64,000 nucleotides of DNA from DATMNR01 sp963702765 (lineage in GTDB: Bacteria > Chloroflexota > Ktedonobacteria > Ktedonobacterales > Ktedonobacteraceae). A program made the translations under genes and the position numbers. The stretch lies in NCBI GenBank assembly GCA_963702765.1, contig CAVPEB010000034.1, positions 1 to 64,000 on the forward strand, in the 5' to 3' direction. Below the pieces are notes generated by a model, which saw nothing but the letters and a program-made list of their open reading frames with translations, was not told where the DNA came from and made no database searches. Shown here piece by piece: positions 1 through 8,874 of the stretch (position 1 is the first letter of the stretch; every line of letters begins with the position of its first letter).

Positions 1-1
1 C

Positions 2-1039
2 TCTTCTTCTGCGAAAGTGACAATGACTCAGGCAGCCTATGGGTTAACAGACAATTACATTTTCACAGGAGTGACCCATTCAATCTCTCAGGCGAAAACG
101 CAATCGATCACTGTACCTGCGACAAATGTAGTATTGATCCCTGGCAGGAATGCAACGGGAATATTGACGTTCCACAACACGCAAAATCCGTGTACCGCCA
201 CACGTGTCATTCCTGCTGGAACTGTTTTTACTGACTCTCATGGAATCTCAGTAGTGACTGATCATATTTCTACTTTTGGAACATCGTGCATCGCTACTGT
301 ACCCGCTCATGCAGTAAAAATAGGTCCGGCTGGAAATATTGGCGCACACGATATCAAACAAACCTACCATACGACCATCATTGTGGACAATCTAGCGGCA
401 TTCGCCGGAGGACAGTTTGATCTAAGCTACACAACGGTGCAACAAAGTGATATAAACCAGGCTGCTAGTAGCATAGAAGCACGATTGAAGCAAGGAACAC
501 TCAATGCTCTACGCAAGCAACTACACTCAAACGAGCAGTTTGTCTCTTCCCCAATATGTAAATCGAAGGTAACATCTGATCACCAGGTAAACGACGTTGC
601 TACTGAAGTGGCTGTGACAGCTACAGTTACCTGTACAGCCGAGGTGTATAATCCTCACGAAATCTTAGCCCGATCGGATCAAATGCTAAACGAGCGCGCT
701 CAGGCACTTTTCGGACCAAACTATACTCTTACTGGTGGTATAAAAACCGAGATTACGCATATAGCTACCGATGTAAAACATGGCACACTCATCACGGTTG
801 TAGCTTCTGGTTTGTGGACTTATCAATTCAGTAGTACCCGCGCAAATCAGCTTGCTCGGCTGATTACAGGCAAGGATAAGCAGGATGCGCAATCTATTCT
901 GACAGATCAGAAAGGTGTGCAATCGGTGAGCATCAACATCTCTAACAACGATAATACGCTGCCGAACGACGCGAATTCGATAAACATTGCTTATATTACT
1001 ACTCTTGTTCCAATCGCGCAGGGAGTTGCCATCCCATAA
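2..1039 (+). CDS. Baseplate J-like domain protein, 5' end outside window
   Basis: The reading frame is open to the left edge; the first in-window GTG (17) is unlikely to be the true start, so only the C-terminal ~345 residues are seen. The sequence has the beta-rich pattern of baseplate-J-like proteins of Chloroflexota: ATGILTFHNTQ, then VIPAGTVFTD, then GPAGNIGAHDI. Two cysteine-containing turns (NPCTATRV, GTSCIATVP) flank this part. The C-terminal half alternates acidic helices and strands. The family is named after the phage baseplate J protein, but in this phylum these are usually long secreted or surface proteins; the missing N terminus would show whether a membrane anchor is present. 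Role unknown. Confidence 0.6.
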   Translation, partial: SSSAKVTMTQAAYGLTDNYIFTGVTHSISQAKTQSITVPATNVVLIPGRNATGILTFHNTQNPCTATRVIPAGTVFTDSHGISVVTDHISTFGTSCIATVPAHAVKIGPAGNIGAHDIKQTYHTTIIVDNLAAFAGGQFDLSYTTVQQSDINQAASSIEARLKQGTLNALRKQLHSNEQFVSSPICKSKVTSDHQVNDVATEVAVTATVTCTAEVYNPHEILARSDQMLNERAQALFGPNYTLTGGIKTEITHIATDVKHGTLITVVASGLWTYQFSSTRANQLARLITGKDKQDAQSILTDQKGVQSVSINISNNDNTLPNDANSINIAYITTLVPIAQGVAIP

Positions 1040-1055
1040 TGAGTATAAAAGTTCG

Positions 1056-1904
1056 TCAGGTTAGCTCTAGTTTTGAGGAATCAGGACCTGTTTCAATGAG
1101 ATCTTTCATCATCTCCTCAAACCACTTTTCCCCAAATTTTATACTACCATACATCAGCAAATTCGGTTCACCTGATGCTGAAATATTTCCATGATTCTTC
1201 AGTAGGAAATCCCGTAAGCTTTCTTTTGTGACGAAGAGCGTCTCTAATTGCTTGATTTCATCCTCCTCGGGTTTCCTATTATAAACCTCAGCTAATGGAA
1301 TAGAAAGACATGTGAGAAAGCACATCTCTGCATGAGGAGTTGCTGTATCGTACACCACTCCAAGACAAAATTGTTCGTGTATATCTGATTGCAGAATGCC
1401 TGTTTCCTCGCGGATTTCGCGGCGCATGGCTCCAAATGGGTCGGGTTGTTTCGTGACAGTACTGTCGCGATCACGTTCGAAAAAGCCACCGATGACATGA
1501 TAGCGGCCAACATAGACATCTACTCCTTGCCGCCTGTCAAGTAAAATATAGCCGTCGCTCGTTTCAACAACTGAGCATACCGAGAGCGCATTTCCCAGTT
1601 CTTCTCGTTTACGACCTTGCGCAAACTCTGGAACGCGTGTCGTGACGTATTCTTTGTATCCAGTATTTCCAAGCAGAAGATGAAGTGTTCCATCATGTTG
1701 TGCTTCGACTGCTACAAAGCGAAAGAGGGGCGCATCGAAAAGTGGGATATGTTGTTCGTATGCAGTCGCCAACTTCTGTTCCCAGAGAGTATCCATCCAT
1801 ACTTGAATAGGTGGACTTGTGGGCATGCGCAGAGATGGATTATAGATTATCTCAAGTTGTTCTGGGCGATAGACGCCATGTGCCAGAATTTCAAATTCGA
1901 GCAT
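1056..1904 (-). CDS. NUDIX hydrolase
   Basis: 282 residues. The C-terminal half carries a Nudix core: GGFFERD, then the helix REIREETGI, which matches the REuxEExGu part of the Nudix box. The glycine-glutamate half of the box is separated by a short insertion (DSTVTKQPDPFGAM). The N-terminal ~110 residues resemble a family-specific extension seen in Nudix enzymes that hydrolyse nucleotide-sugar or NAD-type diphosphates. Substrate cannot be read from sequence. It is convergent with the gene at the left edge, with only 16 bases between stops, and separated from the next gene by about 100 bases. The start ATG has only a weak ribosome-binding site. Confidence 0.8.
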   Translation of the reverse strand: MLEFEILAHGVYRPEQLEIIYNPSLRMPTSPPIQVWMDTLWEQKLATAYEQHIPLFDAPLFRFVAVEAQHDGTLHLLLGNTGYKEYVTTRVPEFAQGRKREELGNALSVCSVVETSDGYILLDRRQGVDVYVGRYHVIGGFFERDRDSTVTKQPDPFGAMRREIREETGILQSDIHEQFCLGVVYDTATPHAEMCFLTCLSIPLAEVYNRKPEEDEIKQLETLFVTKESLRDFLLKNHGNISASGEPNLLMYGSIKFGEKWFEEMMKDLIETGPDSSKLELT

Positions 1905-2008
1905 GAAGAGTTAACCTGTTCTTGTTACTTAATTGGGTCGAATCTTCATAGGTAAAGCACGTACAAAACCCGCGTAATGGTTACATCCTTACGCAATATG
2001 AAACGATG

Positions 2009-2770
2009 CTATCCTCTTGGTCCACCCGCAACATAAATAATCTGACCGCTGACAAAACCAGCTTCCTCGGAAGAAAGAAAACAGATCACATTCGCCACAT
2101 CGCGAGGTTGCCCGACACGGCGAACAGGTATTGTTTTGGCGGCATGGGCTATTACTTCATCGGGATTATGCCCCTGGCGGCGAGCCGTGGAGCGTGTCAT
2201 TTCAGTATCGATGAAACCTGGAGCCACTGCATTGACAGTAATGCCAAACTGTCCAAGTTCGATAGCAAGTGTGCGTGTAAATCCCTGCAAACCAGCCTTT
2301 GCTGATGAGTAGTTTGCTTGTCCGCGATTACCCATTGCTGAAGTTGAAGAGAGCGAGACTATACGTCCATACTTCTGGTGTACCATGTGTTTTTGAGCGG
2401 CACGGCTACAAAGGAATGCGCCTTTTAGATGCACGTTGAGAACTGCATCCCAATCTTCTTCTGACATCTTGAAAAGTAAATTGTCACGCAATACGCCTGC
2501 ATTGTTGACCAAAATATCCAATTGTCCAAAGTGGCTTGCAGCCTTATCCACAGCATGTTGCACCATATTGCTATCCGCAACATTGCAAGGAATTACCAAC
2601 CCTTCTGATCCAAGACGCCCAATTTCCTCGGCTACTTGTTGACACCCATCCATATCGATATCGGCAAGTGCGACACGCGCGCCTTCTTCAGCCATTCGCA
2701 AGGCTGTTGCTGCTCCAATGCCCCTACCAGCTCCTGTGATAAAAGCAACACGCCCTTCAAGTCTTCCCAT
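2009..2770 (-). CDS. Short-chain dehydrogenase/reductase, FabG-like
   Basis: 253 residues, the usual SDR length. The cofactor motif TGAGRGIG is near residue 13, NNAG near 88, the catalytic serine lies in SLSSTSAMG, and the YSSAKAG box supplies Tyr and Lys. An aspartate after strand 2 (ADIDMDG) suggests NAD(H) rather than NADP(H). It is most like 3-oxoacyl-ACP reductases (FabG) and acetoacetyl-CoA reductases, which reduce a 3-keto thioester. No other fatty-acid genes sit beside it, so it may instead act on another secondary alcohol or ketone. It is on the same strand as the cupin gene upstream, 155 bases away. Confidence 0.85.
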   Translation of the reverse strand: MGRLEGRVAFITGAGRGIGAATALRMAEEGARVALADIDMDGCQQVAEEIGRLGSEGLVIPCNVADSNMVQHAVDKAASHFGQLDILVNNAGVLRDNLLFKMSEEDWDAVLNVHLKGAFLCSRAAQKHMVHQKYGRIVSLSSTSAMGNRGQANYSSAKAGLQGFTRTLAIELGQFGITVNAVAPGFIDTEMTRSTARRQGHNPDEVIAHAAKTIPVRRVGQPRDVANVICFLSSEEAGFVSGQIIYVAGGPRG

Positions 2771-2925
2771 AGGTCACACACACTCCTTTTCACTTATAGA
2801 GTCTGTATAGACAGACAAGCTCAACTAGCATGCCATAGTATATCATACCAATTGATGTGAAAAGCGGGTGTAGAGCCTCATCAGATTTTAGAGACACGAT
2901 TATCGCACCCATTGTAATATGCGTA

Positions 2926-3237
2926 TCAGCGTGTAGCCTCGAGACAGGTTACACCTTGAGGGCCAACGTAGGCGCTGTGACGTACACGCGCCGGCAGGAT
3001 CATGCAATCACCTGGTTCTAAATCGATATTTCTGGAGTTTTCGGGTTGATCTGGAAGAACAAAGCGGATAGAACCCCGAACGCAGAATAAAACTTTTTCG
3101 TAGCTGTGGCTATGGACGGCATATGTGTCACCTGGACCATTCGACCATGAATAAGGAGATAAGCCCTGTTGTTGCATGCGTCTGCATAATTCTTGCTCCT
3201 GAGGCATCGTTGCTTCTTGCCAGCGGACAACTTGCAT
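2926..3237 (-). CDS. Cupin-domain protein
   Basis: 103 residues from the ATG at 3237. This start is preferred over an upstream GTG (3282) because GAGGAG lies seven bases upstream of it. A single cupin fold is indicated: HSHSYEKVLF (metal-binding His-His-Glu), GSIRFVLPD, then the second motif PGDCMILPARVRHSAYVG with a His. Cupins of this size bind a metal and act as small isomerases, dioxygenases or ligand sensors. Context gives no substrate. An upstream AT-rich stretch at 3290-3340 could hold its promoter. Confidence 0.75.
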   Translation of the reverse strand: MQVVRWQEATMPQEQELCRRMQQQGLSPYSWSNGPGDTYAVHSHSYEKVLFCVRGSIRFVLPDQPENSRNIDLEPGDCMILPARVRHSAYVGPQGVTCLEATR

Positions 3238-3355
3238 ATATTTGCTCCTCATGGGCACATTGGAAAGATCGAAATTTCGCACTTCTCACAATTCATTGTG
3301 CCTTGTTTTATCTATTGTCATATTGATTGATCAATATACATTTCATTGGTTCCTC

Positions 3356-5203
3356 TTAGTATATTTTACATTCATTAACAATATGTGATTTTTCGGTTAA
3401 AAGGGTCCGTAACATAAGCAGAGTAGAAATTATCCGCCCTGTCCCTGTTGCCAATCCATAGAATAATAGAATCGCTGCTGTGATCATCACTAGAGCGGTC
3501 GTTACGAGGCCGATGTTTGTAATAAGACCCAGACGGTGTTTCTGCATGATTTTATGATTGTTTCCGATTACGATAACATATATGACAAGGATTGGAGCTA
3601 GCACACCAGAGAGTACATTTGCCCAAAAAATGAGCTTGATTGGATCGAGACGAAGCAAAGCTATGACAATACTGACCACCAATGCACCGGTCAGTATCAA
3701 GTAAAACCCCTCATTTTGCCAGGGTTTATTGGAAAGTCCGGCTGGCCAGCCAAACGTTCCAGCCACAGCGTAGGAAGTGCTGGCAAGTAATACCGGAATG
3801 GCCACTAAACCGGCTCCGATTAACCCGAATGCGAAGAGATATTTTGCTATTGGCCCTAGCAATGGCTCAAGTGAACGTGCCGCATCAATTGCAGTAGTGA
3901 TGCTCTGGTGGTGGACGAACAACGTCGAGGCTGTAGAAATGATAATGAAGTACGCAATGAGATTGCCGCTAATCACACCGATAGCTATGTCCAGAGTAGC
4001 GCTTCGTAATTTTTGTTTGGTTGATCCTGCTCGTTGCTCCTCCTTTTCACCCTGGACTTGCCAGAACATGTTATAGGGCGAGATCGTTGCTCCTAATAAA
4101 GCTACGGCGCTACTGATGCTAATGAGACTAAAATCTAAATGAGGCACGAAGGTATTGATAAGAATCTCTCCCCAATTTGGATGTGAGAAGATCGCGGTAA
4201 TGATATAGGCGACAAAAGCAAGGCTCATGACGATGAAGATTTTTTTAATTGTCTCGAAGCTTCGGTATACAGTCAGATACCACAGAATAATCCCTATGGG
4301 AATGACAAACCACACCCAGGAAAAACCTGTAATCAATTCCAGCCCACTCCCTATAGCAACCAGGTCGGCTGCGATCAGAGCCACATTAGCTATAATCAGA
4401 ACAAGCGAGGCAGGAATAGCAACCCAGCGGCTATAATGTTCACGCAGGATTTCAGCCAATCCTTTCTGTGTGATCAGCCCGATTTTGGCACAGGCGAACT
4501 GCACAGCCTGGTAAAGAGGAGTGGAGAGCAAAAGCAACCAGAGATGTCCGTAACCGTTTGTTGCTCCATCGATAGCATATGTAGCAACAGCCGAGGCGTC
4601 ATTGCCTGCCATGCCAGCCAAGAATCCCGGGCCGAGAACTTGTAAGATGAAATTGGGTTTTTTGTCCGGATCTACTTGGGGCTTCTCATTTTTGCTCATA
4701 TATTGCGGTTTTTCATCCGAAGAGATCGTTGTATTGTCATGTGTTGATTGAGCAGAGTTTTGTTCTTCCTGGATATTCTCTTTGCTTGCTTCTAGCTCTC
4801 GCAAACCCTCAGCAGTGGGAACTTCTTGTTCTACCTTGTCGAGTACGTCACTCTGTTGATCTGATTCTAGTGCCTCAGTCCCGATTGATGTCAGCGATGC
4901 CGCTTCATTTTTGCTGACATCTACAATGACTTTGCCCGCTGTACGTTCATCTTCCCTCTCTTCTTGATCGATGGATTGAATGCGATCAGCAGGAATCTCC
5001 AGAGTCTTCTTGAAGATAACGCCTTTCTGAACAACGAGTTTATCAACGTTGCCTTGTTGATCTTGAACAACTTCAGTCACCTTTGGCTTACTGACATCCT
5101 CCTCGCCCAGGTCTCCTTTTGTTGCTTCTACCACTATACCAGGTTCAATATTTGTCGTATCATCCGTCTTCTTTGTCTCAGTATTTTTCTTTTTAGTTGG
5201 CAT
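3356..5203 (-). CDS. Nramp-family divalent cation transporter with N-terminal PRC-barrel-like domain
   Basis: 615 residues. Residues ~28-110 look like a PRC-barrel (GDLGEEDV, VTEVVQDQQGNVDKLVV, GVIFKKTLEIPADRI, GKVIVDVS), followed by a glutamine/glutamate-rich linker to ~185. The rest is an Nramp transporter of about 11 membrane helices starting at GPGFLAGM. The helix-1 motif, DPGN in Mn/Fe Nramps, here reads DASA: the aspartate is kept but the metal-binding asparagine is alanine. The helix-6 MPH motif reads SPYN. Both changes argue against classical Mn2+/Fe2+ selectivity and recall divergent Nramp-related Mg2+ carriers. The ion is therefore uncertain. Divergently transcribed from the lipid kinase. 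Confidence 0.85.
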   Translation of the reverse strand: MPTKKKNTETKKTDDTTNIEPGIVVEATKGDLGEEDVSKPKVTEVVQDQQGNVDKLVVQKGVIFKKTLEIPADRIQSIDQEEREDERTAGKVIVDVSKNEAASLTSIGTEALESDQQSDVLDKVEQEVPTAEGLRELEASKENIQEEQNSAQSTHDNTTISSDEKPQYMSKNEKPQVDPDKKPNFILQVLGPGFLAGMAGNDASAVATYAIDGATNGYGHLWLLLLSTPLYQAVQFACAKIGLITQKGLAEILREHYSRWVAIPASLVLIIANVALIAADLVAIGSGLELITGFSWVWFVIPIGIILWYLTVYRSFETIKKIFIVMSLAFVAYIITAIFSHPNWGEILINTFVPHLDFSLISISSAVALLGATISPYNMFWQVQGEKEEQRAGSTKQKLRSATLDIAIGVISGNLIAYFIIISTASTLFVHHQSITTAIDAARSLEPLLGPIAKYLFAFGLIGAGLVAIPVLLASTSYAVAGTFGWPAGLSNKPWQNEGFYLILTGALVVSIVIALLRLDPIKLIFWANVLSGVLAPILVIYVIVIGNNHKIMQKHRLGLITNIGLVTTALVMITAAILLFYGLATGTGRIISTLLMLRTLLTEKSHIVNECKIY

Positions 5204-5224
5204 ACACTTTCTTTCCCGGCCTTC

Positions 5225-5238
5225 GACACCACGGTGTC
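5225..5238. promoter_or_regulatory. Inverted repeat upstream of the Nramp gene
   Basis: GACACC-AC-GGTGTC, six-base arms, begins 22 bases upstream of the Nramp start codon in the 244-base divergent spacer. The size and position fit an operator or a leader hairpin. The regulator is unknown. Confidence 0.3.
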
Positions 5239-5447
5239 AAACTGATCTGCAATCACTTAGAACACGATTTATGGTAGAGAAAAGTGTCTAAGCTCTTAGT
5301 GGCAGTTATGAAGCTTCGGTGAAATCTCTCATCGTTGTGTCTGGAAAATCACTCCTTATTGAAGCCTTTTCCCATGTCTAGTCGTGCTAGAGGTAGAGCT
5401 TCTAATGATCAAAAGGCTTCATCGTAAGATAGAGAAAGAGGTATAGG

Positions 5448-6530
5448 ATGTATCATCAAAGAGTGTGTCTGGTTATTAATCCAAGGGATGGGCAAAATCT
5501 ATCAAAACTTACCGGCATTCTGGCTGTATTTGCAGCAGCAGGTTGGAAAACAGATATTGTACTCAAAGAATACGGCGGCCATACAATGGAATTGGCGACT
5601 AATGCTGCAACAAAGGGCTATGACCGTGTCATCGCCTATGGGGGAGACGGAACTTTGAACCAGGTGGTTAATGGGTTGATGAACGGTAAGAAACATAAAA
5701 GCATTGTAGGAACTCTCCCAGGTGGAACGGTCAACCAATGGGCTGCAGAGGTAGGCATTCCCCAGGATCCTGTGAAAGCAGCGCTTGCACTTATTAGCAG
5801 CAATGTTCGCAGAGTTGACGTGGCACGTGTTGACGTTACATCGCTCGCGCTTCTTCCTACTATGCAAAAAGAACAGCAAAACTCCGCCGAAGATATACAT
5901 GAAAAAAAAGTGGATGCGGAGAAAGAAAAGACTCCCCCTGGTGCCAGGCAATACTTTTTACTGATGTCGGGTCTGGGTATCGATGCTGCTATTATGGCTC
6001 GGGTCAACAAAAACCTCAAACACCATATTGGTGTTGCTGCGGTTGGAATCACTGCTACTCAGCAGTTGCCCGAACAGCGGGTCTTTCCTGTTGAAGTAAG
6101 GGTTAAGAACAAAGAAAATGATACAGAGCAGGTGTGGAAGGGAGAAGCCCTTCAGGTTGTCATAGGCAATACGCGTCGATATGCTAATACAGTAGAAATG
6201 ACAGCCGATGCCTCGATTGATGATGGCAAGCTTGATGCTTGCGTGATTATGGCAGGTGATCCGCTTTCGACTGTGCAACAGATAGCTTCACTCTTGTTTC
6301 GACGTAAACCCGATAACAGGACAACAGAATTTTTTCAGGGAGCGCAACTCCTGATCTCTGTCCCTGCTTCTATTGCCCTGGAACTGGATGGGAGTACAGT
6401 GAAGCTCAAAGATTTTCTGTGTAAGTCAGAGCGCAAAGCAATGCAACACGCCGAAGATATGCAGCAGGTAATGGTTACCTATCAGTTCAGTGCTCATTCC
6501 ACAGGCCTTACAAGCTGCAATTCCTCGTAA
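5448..6530 (+). CDS. YegS/DagK-type lipid kinase, catalytic part (apparently frameshifted)
   Basis: 360 residues in this frame. The kinase signature GGDGTLNQ is at ~65-72, followed by the second nucleotide-binding segment LPGGTVNQWA (~90-100). The central part (VFPVEVRV, IGNTRRYANTVEMTADASIDDGKLD) is the second domain of diacylglycerol/sphingosine-type lipid kinases, which phosphorylate a membrane lipid with ATP at the cytoplasmic face. Residues ~145-165 form a charged insertion. The last 14 residues here do not look like the family, whereas the overlapping +1 frame supplies a family-like ending (IPQALQAAIPRNYAGPLF). A one-base indel near 6480-6492 probably splits the gene. Confidence 0.85.
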   Translation: MYHQRVCLVINPRDGQNLSKLTGILAVFAAAGWKTDIVLKEYGGHTMELATNAATKGYDRVIAYGGDGTLNQVVNGLMNGKKHKSIVGTLPGGTVNQWAAEVGIPQDPVKAALALISSNVRRVDVARVDVTSLALLPTMQKEQQNSAEDIHEKKVDAEKEKTPPGARQYFLLMSGLGIDAAIMARVNKNLKHHIGVAAVGITATQQLPEQRVFPVEVRVKNKENDTEQVWKGEALQVVIGNTRRYANTVEMTADASIDDGKLDACVIMAGDPLSTVQQIASLLFRRKPDNRTTEFFQGAQLLISVPASIALELDGSTVKLKDFLCKSERKAMQHAEDMQQVMVTYQFSAHSTGLTSCNSS

Positions 6531-6948
6531 TTATGCTGGTCCCCTCTTTGAAAAATCAGATAACAATGAAGCCTCGCAATCAGCACAAGAGGATACAAAA
6601 AGTGCTTCTTCCCAACAGCTTCCCGCATCTTCCGCGAGTGAGCAATCGGAATCAAATGAACAGCGCAATGCACTTATTGAACATGGCCGCAAAGTGACCG
6701 TTGTAGGGGTAGCCATACATCCAGACAAGAAACAAACCTTTATTATAGCTGGGAACTCATCAAAGAAGAGTACTGGTGAAACCATACCTGTTGCCATCCG
6801 CGCCGATGATAATACAGCACTACTCAAACAAACGGGTGAACTTGCCTCGGCTGTCGATGTAGAGCATTTGCAGGAAAACGCGGAAATCGTGGTTGAAGGC
6901 AAAAAAAGTAAACGCGGTGTGATTCATGCAACCCATATTGTGATCTAA
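6490..6948 (+). CDS. C-terminal continuation of the lipid kinase plus small unknown domain
   Basis: 152 codons from a GTG lacking a good ribosome-binding site. The first ~25 residues (IPQALQAAIPRNYAGPLFEK) look like the normal C terminus of YegS-type kinases, so this is best read as the second half of the preceding gene displaced by a frameshift. Then comes a Ser/Gln/Glu-rich linker (~28-60), and a compact beta-rich domain of ~85 residues (KVTVVGVAIHPDKKQTFIIAG ending in HATHIVI) that resembles small OB-like folds but was not identified. If the frame is restored, the whole protein is about 500 residues. Confidence 0.6.
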   Translation: MLIPQALQAAIPRNYAGPLFEKSDNNEASQSAQEDTKSASSQQLPASSASEQSESNEQRNALIEHGRKVTVVGVAIHPDKKQTFIIAGNSSKKSTGETIPVAIRADDNTALLKQTGELASAVDVEHLQENAEIVVEGKKSKRGVIHATHIVI

Positions 6949-6965
6949 GAAAGTGGGTGGAGACG

Positions 6966-8843
6966 ATGAGTAAGAAAGCGGATGTATCTGATCACTGGTG
7001 GACATCAGGAGATATGCCAGTTCGAACTGTACCCCGTCTTGCTTTTCTTATTGATGGGCGCATGACGATGTTGGAAATGTGCATTGCTTTTTTAAGAGCC
7101 AGGAGTTCGATCTATATCACTGCCTGGGGAATAAGCCCCGAGTTGCTGCTCGTGCGGGGAAAACATAAATGTGCTGGCTCAAAAGGTACCCCTGAGCAAG
7201 AAGAATTGCTCACATGGTTACAAGCAAAGGGGCTTTCAGAAGAAGATCTACTCTTCTGGCAAGATTGCAATGAACTAAGCGTTACCAATGTATTGAGTTA
7301 TGCCGCGAACAAAGGGGTCGATGTGAGGGTCTTGCTCTGGGATACCTATGCTCTACCTTCTCAACCAGCTCCTGACCCTAAAAATGTTCGGGATATACTG
7401 GAATCTCTTGGAATCCACTGTTTACTCGATGATAGTCATAAAGGCATTTTGAACCATCCACTTCTGGCACATCATCAAAAGACGGCTATAGTAGATGGTC
7501 GACTGGCCTTTGTGGGCGGAATTGATGTAATGATTGAGAATAATGGCGACTTCGACCGCTGGGATACCAAAGGCCATCCCTTTCATACGCCGCTACGCCT
7601 GGGGAAAGATGGCAAGATGTGTCATAGCTGGCATGATGTTCATGTTGTGTTTGAGGGCGATGCGGTTGAAGATGTAGAATGCAATTTTCGACAAAGGTGG
7701 AATGAAGTGATCGAGCTACATGAGCTTAATGCATCGCTCATCCTACCAGAGCCCCTGGAACAACTTCCAGGGGCCACAACGAACACTCATCGTTTTGCAA
7801 ATACAAGAAATTCAATTCGCTTGCAAGTGACTCGTACCATTCCAAAGGGAATATATGGTTTTGCTCCAGAGGATGGCATTGCTACTATCTTAGATTCTTA
7901 TAAGCGGGCTTTCGCAAGGGCAAAACAGTTCATCTACATAGAGAATCAGTATTTCTGGCGTCGAGCATTTTGGGGTTTTGAAAATCCTGGATTAGGACTT
8001 CCAAATAGTGATATGGAAGAATTGATGCGATTACTTGCTGATGCATTAGCACGTGGTGTAATCGTTACTTTCCTTCTACCTGATAATCCTAATGTTGGCC
8101 GTGAATTCACCGACGAAGGGCTCAAATACCTATGGGAGCTCGCTCCACATGCCGTTGCATCAGGTGCATTGCAAGCGTACACTCTGTGCTCATCATTGCA
8201 AGAACAAGTTCAGACCTTCTATCGCTCAATTTATGTTCATGCTAAGACCACGATCGTGGATGATAACTGGCTCACGTTAGGCTCAGCGAATCTCAATAAT
8301 CGTGGCATGCATGACGATACTGAATTGAATGTAGCTATTGCGCATGCTGAAATGGTGCGACGTTTACGCATCTTGCTAATGGCTGAGCATTTAGGCCTCT
8401 GCGACGAAGATATGCTTTTTCGCTTGCTTGAAACAGTGGGCAGAGTTCAATCAAATGAGGATTTCAAGAAGTCGGAGACATTCACTGGCTCGATCAAGCG
8501 ATGGTTACAACAACAACGGGGTCCAAAAGATATTCTTTATACAACAACGCGTTCATCACCTGCTACAGAACAGTTCACAGGTGAACTTGGAGTGCTCTGG
8601 GAAAAGTTAAAATCACAACTCAGCAATCCATTCAATGGATTGGCATTGCTCGCTAAACAGGCAAAAAGGAATTTATCGGCAATAACAGCTGGTCAACCAC
8701 TGCAAGGCCATCTACTTCCATATATTCCATATGATCGAGCACAGGATTATGGAATTAGCGTACATGCAGTGAATGGATGGATTGATGCTTTGTCAGACTC
8801 ACAAACAGAGAGTACTAGCACTGAAAATGCTAGTACTCTCTAA
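6966..8843 (+). CDS. Phospholipase D-family protein
   Basis: 625 residues from the ATG at 6966, preceded by GGTGGAG; a GTG three codons earlier is less likely. Two HKD motifs are complete: HHQKTAIVDG (His ~170, Lys ~172, Asp ~177) and HAKTTIVDD (~425), followed by GSANLNNR. This is the phospholipase D/cardiolipin synthase superfamily; the family cleaves or exchanges phosphodiester head groups through a phospho-His intermediate. No membrane helix or signal peptide is visible, so it is likely cytoplasmic or peripheral. It follows the lipid kinase by 17 bases, suggesting a two-enzyme phospholipid remodelling operon. The last codons form a hairpin. Confidence 0.9.
   Translation: MSKKADVSDHWWTSGDMPVRTVPRLAFLIDGRMTMLEMCIAFLRARSSIYITAWGISPELLLVRGKHKCAGSKGTPEQEELLTWLQAKGLSEEDLLFWQDCNELSVTNVLSYAANKGVDVRVLLWDTYALPSQPAPDPKNVRDILESLGIHCLLDDSHKGILNHPLLAHHQKTAIVDGRLAFVGGIDVMIENNGDFDRWDTKGHPFHTPLRLGKDGKMCHSWHDVHVVFEGDAVEDVECNFRQRWNEVIELHELNASLILPEPLEQLPGATTNTHRFANTRNSIRLQVTRTIPKGIYGFAPEDGIATILDSYKRAFARAKQFIYIENQYFWRRAFWGFENPGLGLPNSDMEELMRLLADALARGVIVTFLLPDNPNVGREFTDEGLKYLWELAPHAVASGALQAYTLCSSLQEQVQTFYRSIYVHAKTTIVDDNWLTLGSANLNNRGMHDDTELNVAIAHAEMVRRLRILLMAEHLGLCDEDMLFRLLETVGRVQSNEDFKKSETFTGSIKRWLQQQRGPKDILYTTTRSSPATEQFTGELGVLWEKLKSQLSNPFNGLALLAKQAKRNLSAITAGQPLQGHLLPYIPYDRAQDYGISVHAVNGWIDALSDSQTESTSTENASTL
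8807..8841. terminator. Hairpin overlapping the PLD stop codon
   Basis: AGAGAGTACTAGCA and TGCTAGTACTCTCT, a perfect 14-base pair of arms around a 7-base loop. The stem runs into the stop codon of the phospholipase gene. Lies between convergent genes and probably terminates one or both transcripts. Confidence 0.6.
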
Positions 8844-8874
8844 CAAAACATTATTCTCTATAGTCAAGAGCGTA

